This document shows, piece after piece, positions 46,162-55,143 of a DNA stretch of 64,000 nt; positions within the stretch are counted from its first letter, which is position 1; every line of letters starts with the position of its first letter. The DNA is taken from assembly GCF_000720475.1 (NCBI RefSeq), contig NZ_JOAP01000038.1, positions 6,398 through 70,397 of the forward strand, written 5' to 3'. The stretch is from Streptomyces aureocirculatus. GTDB lineage: Bacteria; Actinomycetota; Actinomycetes; Streptomycetales; Streptomycetaceae. The notes beneath the pieces were generated by a model, which saw only the letters and a program-made list of their open reading frames with translations, made no database searches and had not been told where the DNA came from. A program made the translations under genes and the position numbers.

Positions 46162-48717
46162 GTGGCCTGGCGCGAACCGGCGGTCTCCGCGCCGATCATC
46201 GGGCACGCCCACGGCACGGCCGACGGCCGGAAGTTCATTCGGCACCAGACCGTCAGCAGTGACGACTACGCCCAGCGCGGAGAGCAGGCCGAGGCCGCCG
46301 CCCTGGCACACCGCAAGACGACGGCCACCCCCTTCGGGGCGGCCTGCTGCCCCCGGCTGGCGCTGTCCGCTGGCTCCCGGGTCACGGTCGGCTCGCAGGG
46401 CCCGGACAGCGATGCCGCGCGGAGCATGGCCGCTCTCGGCTGGTGCGCCACGTTCGTGGACACGGTCCGCCTGGCTGTGACCGGTGGCCTGAGGGCCGAC
46501 GGTTCCGGGTTTCGCGCGGTCGACGCAGACGGCCGTACAAGGCGGCGGGTCAAGGGTGAGCGGGTGCGGCTACTCGCCCGCTGCGGATACCTCGCGCGTC
46601 ATGCCTCGGGTCTGGTCGTGGCGACGGAGGACGGACACGAGGCTCTCAGGCTTGCCGAGGCTGCCGGGCCGGGCGTGCTGCGCGATGAGGCCGACGTCAT
46701 GGCGTCGGTTCGCAAGGCCCGCCGCGCCCGGCAGTGGGACAGCCACGCCGGGCAGGACGCGCACGCCTTGCCGGTGCTCCCCGGGGGCGGTGAGGAACGC
46801 CGCCGCCTGGCCGTCGCCCGCAAGGGCGCGGAGCGGGCTGCTGTCGAGGCGGAGAGGACGCGCAAGCGCATCGATGCCCTGATGCGGCGGGCTCGGATCC
46901 GGGACCGCCGGGAGGCCCGGCGTGAGGCAGCACGGGAGGCTGAGGCCAGGGCGCCGCGCCGGTGCTGCCGGGGGGTGTGGCCGATGGAGTGGCGGTGCGG
47001 GGAGTGCCGGGAACTGGCAGCGCAGGGGATCGAGGACTTCCCCGCTCTCCCGGCAGGCAGCACACAGCAGGACAGCAGCGACACGGGAGGACTGGGGGGC
47101 ATGGCGGGTATGCGGCGGATCACGGTGAAGCGGATCACTGACGACCTGTGGCACGCGATCACGCGTGGCGAGGTGTATACGGTGGTTCATGAGGATCGCG
47201 AGGTGTGGCCGTGGGTGATCGTCGCCCCGAACGGCGACCGGATCGGTAGCCCGTCCGTGATCGACGGCGAGTTGTTCGTTGAAGACGTCCGGGACATCGT
47301 CCGCAGGCACGCCGATGGTGAGCCGGTGGCCGCCCCGGTCGCTGCCTCCACCTCCGAACCGGCCGCGACCGACGACGGTAACGGCGCCGAGCCGATGGCC
47401 GTTGGTGAGGCGTACACCGGTGAGGCGTTCGCTCGAGCCGCCGCGTTCGACCTGGCGGAGACCCGTTGGGGTGTCGTATGCACCCGGCACGCCCCCGTGT
47501 CTGTGTGGGTGGACAAGTTCGGCGACGGAACCGAGTACGAGAGCGCGGCGATGCAGTTCGACAACCGGGCCGACGCCGAGCTTGCCGCCCAACTACACGC
47601 CGACGACCACGCGCGCCGTGATGAGGGTGTGGTCACACCGGCCGAGATCGAGCAGGCCGCTGCCCTAAGCTTCTCCCGCGACCAGTGGCGGGTGCTGGGC
47701 TGGATCCGTGAGGGCAAGGTCAGGGAGACGCGCGGGGGATTCAAGGCGTACGACGTCAGCCCGGACCGTGCCGACGTGTCGGCCCGTATCAAGCGGGACC
47801 GTGTCCCGGCGTTGTGGTCGGCCGGGTACGTGAAGATGTTCGCCGTGGCGCCGGGCGTGCGCGCCTTCGGCCTCACGGAGGATGGGGAACGGGCTTACCG
47901 CCTGTGGTCCCGGGTGATGAAGGCCGAGGCCGTCACTGAGCCGGAGACCGACACCACCTACGACGACGTGAAGGGGCAGCAGTACCGGCTGCTGTCTGCT
48001 CGTCAGTACTGGCCGGGGGAAACCCCGGTGGACGAGGAGGCCGAGAAGGCCGAGAAGGCGGCGGCCGAGGAGAAGGCGGCCCGCCTCGATGGGGAGTCCA
48101 AGCGGCTCCCGGCGGAAGCGGTCACGCTGATCTCCCAGGCCGAGAAGTCCGGCCGGTGGACCTCGCGCACCCTGGTCCACCCTGCGAGTGCGGCCGTGGT
48201 GCAAGTCCACGACGTGGACGAGGAGCGCGGCCGGGTCGTGCGGATGGTGTGGGAGTGGACGCCGGACGGCTGGGAGTTCTCCACGGGCGGCACGCTCGAC
48301 GGCAAGGGGGACCGAACCGAACTCAAGGAGATGTCCGAGGCCCGCGCGTGGGTACTGGACGCTGTGATGTTCGTGGGCGACGACGTCACCCCCGACGAGG
48401 ACGACGACCAGGCCGACGGGGGCGAACCCCTCCATGTCTCCCGCGAGTTCTTACCCACCGCCACCCCGGGCACCGACGCCGAGATCATCGAGATTGCCGC
48501 CGTTGGTCTGCTGTGGCAGCGCGACGGCGACAAGTTCGCGCACGCCGGACACATGGTCAGCCCTGCGCGGGTGCTGCCGCTGATCGAAGCCGGGACGCTC
48601 TACCGCTCCGCTGATGGGCGCGTCTACCCCGTCAAGGACAACCAGGCCGAAGAGGCCGAGCGCGCCGACAGGGGCGCCCAGGTCGAGGACCATGCGAAGG
48701 AGAAGGTAGAGAACTGA
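46108..48717 (+). CDS. Large modular protein with two winged-helix-like repeats, 869 aa
   Basis: Starts MTIPQERTDLSDVESDDAVA at an ATG that overlaps the methylase-like gene. Two internal modules of about 75 residues resemble each other: first (about 105-195) with VRLLARCGYLARH and ATEDGHEALRLAE; second (about 520-620) with VPALWSAGYVKMF and GLTEDGERAYRLW. Both look like wHTH DNA- or protein-binding units. A basic coiled-coil region (about 230-280) and a Cys cluster (CCRGVWPMEWRCGECRE, about 288-304) lie between. No catalytic motif seen. I cannot name the family; similar patchwork proteins are common on Streptomyces plasmids. Ends followed at once by the next start. Confidence 0.75.
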   Translation: MTIPQERTDLSDVESDDAVAWREPAVSAPIIGHAHGTADGRKFIRHQTVSSDDYAQRGEQAEAAALAHRKTTATPFGAACCPRLALSAGSRVTVGSQGPDSDAARSMAALGWCATFVDTVRLAVTGGLRADGSGFRAVDADGRTRRRVKGERVRLLARCGYLARHASGLVVATEDGHEALRLAEAAGPGVLRDEADVMASVRKARRARQWDSHAGQDAHALPVLPGGGEERRRLAVARKGAERAAVEAERTRKRIDALMRRARIRDRREARREAAREAEARAPRRCCRGVWPMEWRCGECRELAAQGIEDFPALPAGSTQQDSSDTGGLGGMAGMRRITVKRITDDLWHAITRGEVYTVVHEDREVWPWVIVAPNGDRIGSPSVIDGELFVEDVRDIVRRHADGEPVAAPVAASTSEPAATDDGNGAEPMAVGEAYTGEAFARAAAFDLAETRWGVVCTRHAPVSVWVDKFGDGTEYESAAMQFDNRADAELAAQLHADDHARRDEGVVTPAEIEQAAALSFSRDQWRVLGWIREGKVRETRGGFKAYDVSPDRADVSARIKRDRVPALWSAGYVKMFAVAPGVRAFGLTEDGERAYRLWSRVMKAEAVTEPETDTTYDDVKGQQYRLLSARQYWPGETPVDEEAEKAEKAAAEEKAARLDGESKRLPAEAVTLISQAEKSGRWTSRTLVHPASAAVVQVHDVDEERGRVVRMVWEWTPDGWEFSTGGTLDGKGDRTELKEMSEARAWVLDAVMFVGDDVTPDEDDDQADGGEPLHVSREFLPTATPGTDAEIIEIAAVGLLWQRDGDKFAHAGHMVSPARVLPLIEAGTLYRSADGRVYPVKDNQAEEAERADRGAQVEDHAKEKVEN

Positions 48718-48719
48718 GC

Positions 48720-48857
48720 ATGGAAATCACCCAGCTCCTATCCGGGGTCGTTGAAGCCCTCCAGCACCGTGAATCCACCGGCAAGGCCGTCATCTCCGCT
48801 CCGCCTGGTCCGGGCCACCCGTGGATCACAGTAGCTCCTGGGCACGAGGCTGCAAGG
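48720..48857 (+). pseudogene. Truncated small gene fused to the repeat
   Basis: ATG 48720 begins MEITQLLSGVVEALQHREST, then about 25 more coding-like residues until the second repeat copy at 48858, after which the frame turns into repeat sequence read in another frame. The gene seems cut by the duplication. Confidence 0.4.
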
Positions 48858-48949
48858 GACCACCGAAAAGCCCGCTGCTGCTCTGGAGGTGCAGCGATGA
48901 CGATCCCGCAGGAACGAATCGATCTCCTGACGTCGAGAGCGACGACGCG
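48858..48949 (+). repeat. Second copy of the 92-base direct repeat
   Basis: Copy of 46069-46161 including the ribosome site GGAGGTGCAGCG and start region of the large gene. It lies in a non-coding stretch (about 48858-49211), so it is probably the scar of a duplication or recombination between the two copies. Confidence 0.85.
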
Positions 48950-49211
48950 CACGGTAGTGGCGATCGCCGACAGTACCGACCGGTCCGGGCGCGGGCGCGT
49001 CGGTGACCTGTCTGGTAGTCGCGCCCGTCCGGCGGTGGAGTCGCCGCGCCGGGCCCACGCTATGTCGCGGCTACTTGTTGTCGCGGCTGCTGTCGTCGGT
49101 CGGCGGTGCCGAGCAGGCGCGCGATGTCGCTCCGGCTGTCGTGGCGCCGAGCACATGCTAGGCTGCCCCACCCTAGCTTCACCTTGCACAGAAAGACAAA
49201 CCTCCAGCGTA

Positions 49212-49778
49212 ATGAAGCCACAGACCTCGCCCGAAGAAGCGAAGACTGAAGCACGGAATGCCGGATATGAGCCCTCGGAGGTGTACCCCGGCCGCGTCCA
49301 GGACGTGTGGAACGTGCGCTGTGCGACGTGCGGGCACCCCTGGCGGGTGACGCTCAACCAACTGCGCAAGGGGCGGCGGTGTGTTCATTCGAAAGTCACG
49401 CAAGAGACGGCGCTGAAGCAAGCCCATGCGGCGGGATTTGAGCCGCTGTCGTCGTATCCAGGTAACCTCGGTGGAAGGTGGAAGGTGAAGTGCTCTGCGC
49501 CGGACTGCGGCAAGGAGTACTCGATCACCCTGGCGCAAATTCAGCGGGGGCGACGATGCCAGTGCCACCGGACCATGCGCCAGTCCGCCGAGGAGGAGTT
49601 GCGGGCGGCCGGGTACGAACCGGAAGCGCCGTTCCCGGGAAACACGCGGAAGCCGTGGCCAAGCGTATGCAAGACCTGCGGCCAGAAGCGGCGCCCGAAC
49701 CTCGACACCATTCGGGCAGGGAAGCGATGCCTTCACCAGACGCCAGAAGAGAAGACGATGGGCGGCGGATGGCGGTAG
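49212..49778 (+). CDS. Triplicated zinc-binding-repeat protein, 188 aa
   Basis: ATG 49212 begins MKPQTSPEEAKTEARNAGYE. Three tandem repeats of about 50 residues follow, each with a GYEP/GFEP start, a tryptophan or phenylalanine before a CxxCG pair (VRCATCGHPW, VKCSAPDCGKEY, VCKTCGQKRR) and a closing GRRC or GKRC with C/H. This is the treble-clef-like zinc repeat pattern seen in Streptomyces DUF4379-type proteins and in Vsr-like nucleases' accessory regions. Function as a nucleic-acid-binding protein is inferred. Confidence 0.75.
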   Translation: MKPQTSPEEAKTEARNAGYEPSEVYPGRVQDVWNVRCATCGHPWRVTLNQLRKGRRCVHSKVTQETALKQAHAAGFEPLSSYPGNLGGRWKVKCSAPDCGKEYSITLAQIQRGRRCQCHRTMRQSAEEELRAAGYEPEAPFPGNTRKPWPSVCKTCGQKRRPNLDTIRAGKRCLHQTPEEKTMGGGWR

Positions 49779-49907
49779 GCCCTGCGGAGCTACAGGCGCT
49801 TGATGGCCCGACTGCACCAACCCCTACCTGATCGTCAGCAGGCAGACCGCAGTCGACGACCTTCACCTGCAGGTCATCAACGAGGTCATCAGGACGCCCT
49901 TCCAGCG

Positions 49908-50069
49908 GGCGGCCTCCTCGCGTTCGTGACGCTCACGATCGCGGGCAGCCATCAGCTCGTGCCGACGGTCCTCGATCAGACCCAACGCCTGTACGCGGAA
50001 CGCCTCGAGGTCCCAGTCAGCGACCTGGGCCGTGCCCTCGGGAAGCAGCCGGATTTCGCGGTTGTAGTG
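49908..50069 (-). pseudogene. Fragment of a PcfJ-like gene (C-terminal side)
   Basis: About 160 bases are almost identical to 60427-60597 in the intact gene, but they stop abruptly at 50069 where 852 bases of other sequence begin. Frame broken by differences such as a shortened WKDE region. Confidence 0.7.
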
Positions 50070-50268
50070 TGTCGGGACTCCCGTGAGTTCCTTCTGCACA
50101 GGCCATCATCTTCTGACCTGCGGTACTGGTGAGTGGGGGGTCACTCGATCGCATGGAGAGTCCGACGTTCCGTCGAGATTCCTGACGGCCTGCCGCTATC
50201 CATGACGCATGGTCGTTCGCAGTGAGCTGAGGCCTCGGTGACGCTCGCGGAGACGGGACATCAGGCAC

Positions 50269-50478
50269 TCAGTCGCCCAGCCCCCTGGGCGTGATGGTGA
50301 ACGGGCTGCTGGCGACCAGCTCGCGGGCCTTGCCGACGGCGCGGTCGATCTGCTGCTCGTCGCCGCTGCCGACTGCCTCCCAGAGGCTGCCGAAGCCGCG
50401 GGCGCTCCTGCGGTAGACGACGACCACCGTGGCGTCGTCATCGGGCAGCGGCCAGGCCGGGAGCGTGGCCAGACTCAT
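50269..50478 (-). CDS. Hypothetical protein, 69 aa
   Basis: ATG 50478 within the previous gene, behind CCGGAG. Reads MSLATLPAWPLPDDDATVVV and ends VASSPFTITPRGLGD. Small alpha/beta pattern (WEAVGSGDEQQIDRAVGKAR helix). Part of the two-gene cargo inserted in the broken PcfJ-like gene. Confidence 0.6.
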   Translation of the reverse strand: MSLATLPAWPLPDDDATVVVVYRRSARGFGSLWEAVGSGDEQQIDRAVGKARELVASSPFTITPRGLGD

Positions 50479-50776
50479 GCTCCGGAGGTAGTCCTGCGGG
50501 GGCAGGCCGGTCCGCGAGCGCGGCGCGGATCTCGCCCGCCGTCGCGACGGTGCCGCCACCGCCCGCCGCGTGCATGAGCCTGATCGCCGCAGAGTCGTCG
50601 GCGTCCGGGTGGTACCTCTGGCCGACGCCTCGCATCGTGGAGGCTCGGGCGGCGATGGTCGCGGCGTGGTGGACAAGCTGCTCGGCCTCGTCGCGGGTGG
50701 CGTGACCAGCAGCGACGATGCGTGAGAGGGTGAGGGCTTGCTGTACGAGGCCGGGCCCGGTCGGTTGAGCTGTCAT
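50438..50776 (-). CDS. Hypothetical protein, 112 aa
   Basis: Starts MTAQPTGPGLVQQALTLSRI (ATG 50774-50776, GGAGGAT upstream). Helical N-terminus HATRDEAEQLVHHAATIAAR; the C-terminus overlaps the downstream gene in another frame. Cargo of the insertion described for 49908-51175. Function unknown. Confidence 0.6.
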   Translation of the reverse strand: MTAQPTGPGLVQQALTLSRIVAAGHATRDEAEQLVHHAATIAARASTMRGVGQRYHPDADDSAAIRLMHAAGGGGTVATAGEIRAALADRPAPAGLPPEHESGHAPGLAAAR

Positions 50777-50921
50777 CACAGATCCTCCAGTCGGTATGAC
50801 TAAGAGGGTGCTGAAGGCTGTGGTCTGGAACGAACCCGAGCCCGCTCCGGTACCGTTCTGTACGCACCACCCGCAGGTTCGGCTACGAGCCCCCTGCAGA
50901 AAACTCGAACCCACGGCCTTT

Positions 50922-51175
50922 CTCCATCTCGCGAAGGGCGTAGATCTCCTCCTGTATGACGCGCTGGGCCGTGCGGCGCCGGGGGGCGTGCCAGCGCTCG
51001 ATTGCGGGCAGGTCCCGGACCAGGTGCTCGAGGTCACGGGAGTTGCGGACCCGGCGCTGCCCGCGGGCAGCGATGATCTCCGGAAGGAGGTCGAAGTCAC
51101 GGGTGACGGCCAATCGGTGCGCCGTGCAGTCAGCTGCATCGGCCAGCGTGCGCCGCGCCTGGTGGACAGTCTCCT
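50922..51175 (-). pseudogene. Fragment of a PcfJ-like gene (central part)
   Basis: Closely matches 60598-60850 of the intact gene, from CTCCATCTCGCGAAGGGCG onward. In the intact copy this sequence is directly joined to the one matching 49908-50069, so here the gene was split by an 852-base insertion at 50070-50921. Confidence 0.75.
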
Positions 51176-51362
51176 CGAAAGACATCGATACGTGGGACCG
51201 GGCGGAAAGGAGGCGGCGATCTTTGAAGGGCCAGTGAAGCTGGCCGCGTCGCCGTACGCGGACCGGCCGGGCTACCGCGAGGAGTGGCGACCGTAGCCGC
51301 ATGAACAGCGAAGCCCCGACCGCCAGGCGGCCGGGGCTTCCGTGCGTCCGGAGCTAGCGGAC

Positions 51363-52019
51363 CTACCTGGCGAGCTCTACTTCGATCGGCGTGTTCGGGC
51401 ACTCGCCCAGGACGCTGGTGAGCGCGGCAGCCTCGGCCGAGTCGATGGCGAGCTGCCATCGCGTTTTGACCGTGACCCAGGTCGTCGCGTACTCGCAGTG
51501 GTAGCCAGCGGCCGGCGGCATCCAGGTGGCTGGGTCCTGGTCGGCCTTGCTGCGGTTGCTGGTCGCGGTGACCGCGATCAGCGCGCGCTCGTCGTCGAGG
51601 TCGTTGGCGTAGGCCTCGCGTTCCTTCGCGGTCCAGGTACTCGCTCCCGAGTCCCAGCTCTCGGCAAGCGGGACGTAGTGGTCGATGTCGAGCCCGCGGG
51701 GTCCATCGACATAGGTGTCGTCGTACGGGCTGTACCAGCGTCCGCCGGTGAGGGTGCACCGGCCGGTGCGGTCGGGGGCCGCGACGGCTTCGTCGAGCAA
51801 GGTCTCATTACGGGTGGAGCAGCCGTCGCGGTCGGCGTCGATCCAGTGCTTGAACTTCTCGCGTTCGTAGCCGGTGCGGTCTTCCGCGGCGATGGGCAGC
51901 GCGGTGAGTGCGTCACGGACGGGCAGGTGCACGTCGTCGCCGGGCGCGGCGTGGGCGGCAGTGGCGGGGGCGAGTAGGGCGGCGAGTGCGGCCAGGATGG
52001 CGGCGGCGCGGATGCGCAC
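51363..52019 (-). CDS. Secreted HNH-type nuclease (GmrSD/DUF1524-like), 218 aa
   Basis: A GTG start with GGAGGAG. Residues 1-24 are a classic signal peptide with a cut after HAA. The core has DIDHYVPLAESWDSG (D113, H114) and SNRSKADQDPATW (N155, K158), the DH...N..K pattern of HNH/DUF1524 endonucleases, and a DTYVDGPRG region upstream. Two or more cysteines (C67, C88, C174) could form disulfides, fitting export. It would degrade DNA outside the cell. Complete and normal length for secreted actinobacterial nucleases. Confidence 0.88.
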   Translation of the reverse strand: MRIRAAAILAALAALLAPATAAHAAPGDDVHLPVRDALTALPIAAEDRTGYEREKFKHWIDADRDGCSTRNETLLDEAVAAPDRTGRCTLTGGRWYSPYDDTYVDGPRGLDIDHYVPLAESWDSGASTWTAKEREAYANDLDDERALIAVTATSNRSKADQDPATWMPPAAGYHCEYATTWVTVKTRWQLAIDSAEAAALTSVLGECPNTPIEVELAR

Positions 52020-52137
52020 GGGCTCCTCCGAAGGTCACGAGACAGAGTCGTGATCTTCGTACCGGGAGCTGCGACTGTGGCGGGCCGGAATGCGGGAGAG
52101 GAGTACTCGTGTGGGCGGTTAGTCGTACCGGTGATGG

Positions 52138-52311
52138 CTACGCCACGTGTCCGCGCTGCACCTTGTCGAGGCACACATTGCACAGCGGGCTCGAGGGGCG
52201 TCCGCCGGCGGGGCCGTATTTCTGCGCCTGGTTCTCGCACTTCGCCGTGGCGCATGGGCCTGCCCCGTTGATCGGGGGCTCGTGGGTGACCTCGTCTGCG
52301 GGCGTGCTCAT
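52138..52311 (-). CDS. Small zinc-binding-like protein, 57 aa
   Basis: MSTPADEVTHEPPINGAGPC start, then ATAKCENQAQKYG and SPLCNVCLDKVQRGH: two cysteine pairs as expected for a tiny zinc ribbon. The start is the second Met of the frame. Not named. Confidence 0.5.
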   Translation of the reverse strand: MSTPADEVTHEPPINGAGPCATAKCENQAQKYGPAGGRPSSPLCNVCLDKVQRGHVA

Positions 52312-52333
52312 GGGCACAGGGTAGATCAAGCCA

Positions 52334-52690
52334 ATGGCTAGAATCGTACGCGTGTGCGACCCTGCTTCCGAGTCCCCTCGTCTCTCCGCGCTGCGCTTTC
52401 TGGAGCGCGTGCAGGAGCGTGACCTGGCCAGGTCGCGCCGGTGGATCGCCGATGAGGAGCGTCGTGCAACGGAGCGGGCCCGCGGCCGCGCGCGCCGGCC
52501 GCGGGCCCCGGACTGGCTGATCGAGGGTGCCGCGGGACGGCCGCCGATCTACGTGCACGTCGGCGACTGCCCCACCGCGGGCAAGCACCGCCGCGCCGCA
52601 TCGAGGGACGAGGCTCGGCGGGCGCTGGCCGGGGGCGTGGAGGCGTGCCCGCACTGCCGGCCGGACACCGAGCTCGGCGTGCTGGACTGA
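52334..52690 (+). CDS. DUF6233-like protein, 118 aa
   Basis: MARIVRVCDPASESPRLSAL followed by a helical basic segment (LARSRRWIADEERRATERAR), then the diagnostic PIYVHVGDCPTAGKHRRAAS and VEACPHCRPDTELGVLD. That C-terminal pattern is what I remember as DUF6233 of Streptomyces. Function unknown; likely nucleic-acid- or metal-associated (CPHC). Confidence 0.75.
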   Translation: MARIVRVCDPASESPRLSALRFLERVQERDLARSRRWIADEERRATERARGRARRPRAPDWLIEGAAGRPPIYVHVGDCPTAGKHRRAASRDEARRALAGGVEACPHCRPDTELGVLD

Positions 52691-52713
52691 CCGGCCTGCC
52701 TCACGCTGGGGTC

Positions 52714-52929
52714 ATGGTCTCCAGCACCCCTGTTGTGATCTACCCGCCCGACGAGGACGGTGGCCGGCGTGTCCGCGCGGACGGCTCGATCCTCGGCCTC
52801 GCCTACTCCGTGCGCGACGTGGTCGCGTTCCTCCAGGAGGCGGGGCTCCAGGGCTGGGACGAGATGGACGTGGTGCGCAGTGCGCTGATCGAGTGGCGTG
52901 GAGGCGGGCCTGCGGTCTGGACGCGCTGA
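52714..52929 (+). CDS. Hypothetical protein, 71 aa
   Basis: Starts MVSSTPVVIYPPDEDGGRRV, with RVRADGSILGLAYSVRDVVA and WDEMDVVRSALIEWRGGGP. A conserved-looking Streptomyces small protein, 23 bases after the DUF6233-like gene. Function unknown. Confidence 0.7.
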   Translation: MVSSTPVVIYPPDEDGGRRVRADGSILGLAYSVRDVVAFLQEAGLQGWDEMDVVRSALIEWRGGGPAVWTR

Positions 52930-52968
52930 TGGGAGCAGAGGAGGGTACCGGTCAGTGTGGGGCGACCG

Positions 52969-53544
52969 CTATGGGGAAGGCGGACTCACGCGAATCGGCC
53001 CGCCCTCATCGGTGGTTTGCCACCACTGGCCATCCGCATCGCAGAAGCGCGCTTCCGCGTTTACGGCATCGGGCAGCAGCAAGACGTGCGCGCCTTGCGC
53101 GTCCAGGAGCCAAGTAGCGACCGTCATGTCGCCACGGCTCTCGACGACACTGCGATGAGTGTTTACCCGCGGGCCGCCAGGGATGTTCTTGTTGACGGAC
53201 CAGTCGCACCAAGGGCCAGGGGTAGTAGCTCGTACATTCAGCAGTTCAACATCGTGAATTGTTCGACTGCTGTTGTTGATGATCGTTACGGTGATGGTCC
53301 CGCCACCGCCACCCGAAAATTCGAAAAGGACTTTCTGCGCCTCCCGAACGGCGGACGCATCTGCCTCGGCTGCGGCCTGCCGCTCACGGGCATCCTCGCG
53401 GGCGATCTGCTGCCGGGTGAGCTCGTTGGCTTCGATCGCAGCGAGGGCTTGAGTCCTGGCTGTTCTGGCCTGTGACAAGCTGAATCCGGCGGCAGCGACT
53501 GAGACAGTGCCGAAGGTGATCGCAATCCAGTCCGCTGCTTGCAC
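52969..53544 (-). CDS. Membrane-anchored coiled-coil protein, 191 aa
   Basis: N-terminal helix MQAADWIAITFGTVSVAAAG looks like one membrane span. A coiled coil (IEANELTRQQIAREDARERQ) and a beta-sandwich-like half (GTITVTIINNSSRTIHDVEL) follow. GTG start. Function unknown, possibly a surface or envelope protein. Confidence 0.6.
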   Translation of the reverse strand: MQAADWIAITFGTVSVAAAGFSLSQARTARTQALAAIEANELTRQQIAREDARERQAAAEADASAVREAQKVLFEFSGGGGGTITVTIINNSSRTIHDVELLNVRATTPGPWCDWSVNKNIPGGPRVNTHRSVVESRGDMTVATWLLDAQGAHVLLLPDAVNAEARFCDADGQWWQTTDEGGPIRVSPPSP

Positions 53545-53582
53545 GATGACCCCGTTCGTGCTGGATTGGTCGGGAGGGATAG

Positions 53583-53759
53583 CTACTCGACAGCGCGGAG
53601 GTGTCGCTCGCTGCGCCGCCTCCGCATTTCGTGCTCGGAGATGAGTTCATCGTCGCTCATGTTGGCGGTGCGTTCAGTCTCTGGTCCGGCGAAGATGATG
53701 CGCTGGTCCTCGTTCGGCCAGTATTCGACAACGCGAATCTTGAGTTCGTTTTCAGCCAT
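53583..53759 (-). CDS. Hypothetical protein, 58 aa
   Basis: MAENELKIRVVEYWPNEDQR start at ATG 53759 with AAGGGGG upstream, ends RRRRSERHLRAVE. A short strand-helix pattern. Function unknown. Confidence 0.55.
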   Translation of the reverse strand: MAENELKIRVVEYWPNEDQRIIFAGPETERTANMSDDELISEHEMRRRRSERHLRAVE

Positions 53760-53896
53760 GCCGCCCCCTTTGAGCCAGAGATTCAGGGTGGACCTATGGC
53801 TGCCGGGGGTCAAGACCCCGGACACGTCCCGTCCGTACTCGACGGGAGCGATACATGAGACCGGTGTCCGGGGCACATCTGTTGCGTGGGTTCAAG

Positions 53897-54610
53897 CTAC
53901 GCGGCTGCGAAGTCGCCTTCTGTCCAGATCCGTCCGCACCCCGTGCAGTGCGCGAGTGGGGCCCGCCCTTCGCCGCCGTGGATGTCGATTGCGCCCCCGC
54001 AGCCGTGCCGTTGCTTCAGGGTCCGGCGCTGCGTGGCGATGTCCAGGTCCCGCTCCACACGCCCAGCCGCGCCTGCGGCGACCGTGGCGATGCGCTGCTG
54101 CTCTCGCTCCGGCAGCACCGTGAACGGGCCCGCCGCGCGTGTGATCCGGGCGAGCAGCCAGAGCGCGGCGTACGGCGCCGTCCTGTGCCCGTTGTACCGC
54201 CACCGCCGAAGGTCGAGCGCGTCCGCCCGCGCGAGCTGGTCGCGGCGGGCCCGGTCCGCGGCCGGCCACCCCCGCGGCGCGTAGGCCATCGGGGAGCGCT
54301 GGACGACGGCGGCGGTCTGATCGGCACAGTCGACGAGGGCGGCCTCGACGGCGCGCATCGTGTCGAGGACCGCGAGGCGGACCGGCGCGGGGCGCTCGCC
54401 GAGCTGGTCCGTCGAGCGTTCCAGGGAGCGGAGATGGGCGGCCTGGTGGCGGGCGTACTCCAGGTCGTCGGCGTCGAGTTCGTCGAGGGCGGCGAGGTAG
54501 CCGCGGAGACCGAGCCCGAACGCGCCGACGGTCGCGGGCTGTCCGGCGGCTTCGTGGAGGTCGGCCCAGTGCAGGACGATCTGTGGAGGTGGGTGGCGGT
54601 GGTGGTCATC
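53897..54610 (-). pseudogene. Zinc-ribbon protein with an early frameshift, about 237 aa
   Basis: ATG 54610 behind CAGGAG gives MTTTATH in one frame; the rest (HWADLHEAAGQPATVGAFGL, then VLDTMRAVEAAL ... and a C-terminal CGGAIDIHGGEGRAPLAHC) is in the next frame from about 54590. The C-terminus is a zinc ribbon (HGCGG, HCTGCGRIW). One missing base near 54597 would restore the whole. Similar proteins are frequent in Streptomyces genomes, as I remember them, and their function is unknown. Confidence 0.6.
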
Positions 54611-54706
54611 GTGGGTGCTCCTGTGGTGCGCGGGGCGGTACGGTGATCAGCACCTGAGGGGCGTGCCTGGTCTGGGGAGATCGTGGGCGCGCCCCTTCGT
54701 CGTGCG

Positions 54707-54934
54707 TCAGTCGTCCCAGCGGATGCCGTTGTTGGCGAAGACGCGGACGATCGCGGGGTCGTCGAGGAAGAGCTGGAGCGAGTCCAGTTCCGTGTCCCAG
54801 TCCTCGGCTTGGAGGTTGGCGATCAGGTCGGTGAGCGTCTTCTCCTTGACCTCGTCGGACGCTCCGGCCTCGATGAGGGAGCGGGCGACAGGGTTGAAGA
54901 AGGTGAGTCCTGCGCTGCCGAATCCCATGGTCAT
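54707..54934 (-). CDS. Hypothetical protein, 75 aa
   Basis: MTMGFGSAGLTFFNPVARSL, then DLIANLQAEDWDTELDSLQL. An acidic helical small protein. Its ATG overlaps the upstream stop by four bases, within a coupled run (54.7-56.4 kb). Function unknown. Confidence 0.7.
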   Translation of the reverse strand: MTMGFGSAGLTFFNPVARSLIEAGASDEVKEKTLTDLIANLQAEDWDTELDSLQLFLDDPAIVRVFANNGIRWDD

Positions 54935-55143
54935 TCCTCCGTTGCGGGCTGCTCGGTGACGGTGGTGATCCGTTCCATCAGCCGGTGCTCCCAGGACGGC
55001 TGCATCTCGCGGCGGGCGACGAGGCGGTCCAGAGCCTTGGCCTTGGTCTCCCAGGTGATGTGGGTTCCTTCAGCCCGCTGCCAGGGCTGGCTCGGGGCGG
55101 GGCGGGACTGGATGAAGTAGGCGGTGGTGGGTTGTTCGGTCAT
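54931..55143 (-). CDS. Hypothetical protein, 70 aa
   Basis: MTEQPTTAYFIQSRPAPSQP and AKALDRLVARREMQPSWEHR: an N-terminal strand and basic helix. Overlaps both neighbours by four bases. Function unknown. Confidence 0.7.
   Translation of the reverse strand: MTEQPTTAYFIQSRPAPSQPWQRAEGTHITWETKAKALDRLVARREMQPSWEHRLMERITTVTEQPATEE

Noticed and set aside
48720..49778. A single 352-codon gene from 48720
   Set aside because: The middle is repeat DNA read out of its normal frame. The zinc-repeat protein has its own ATG at 49212.
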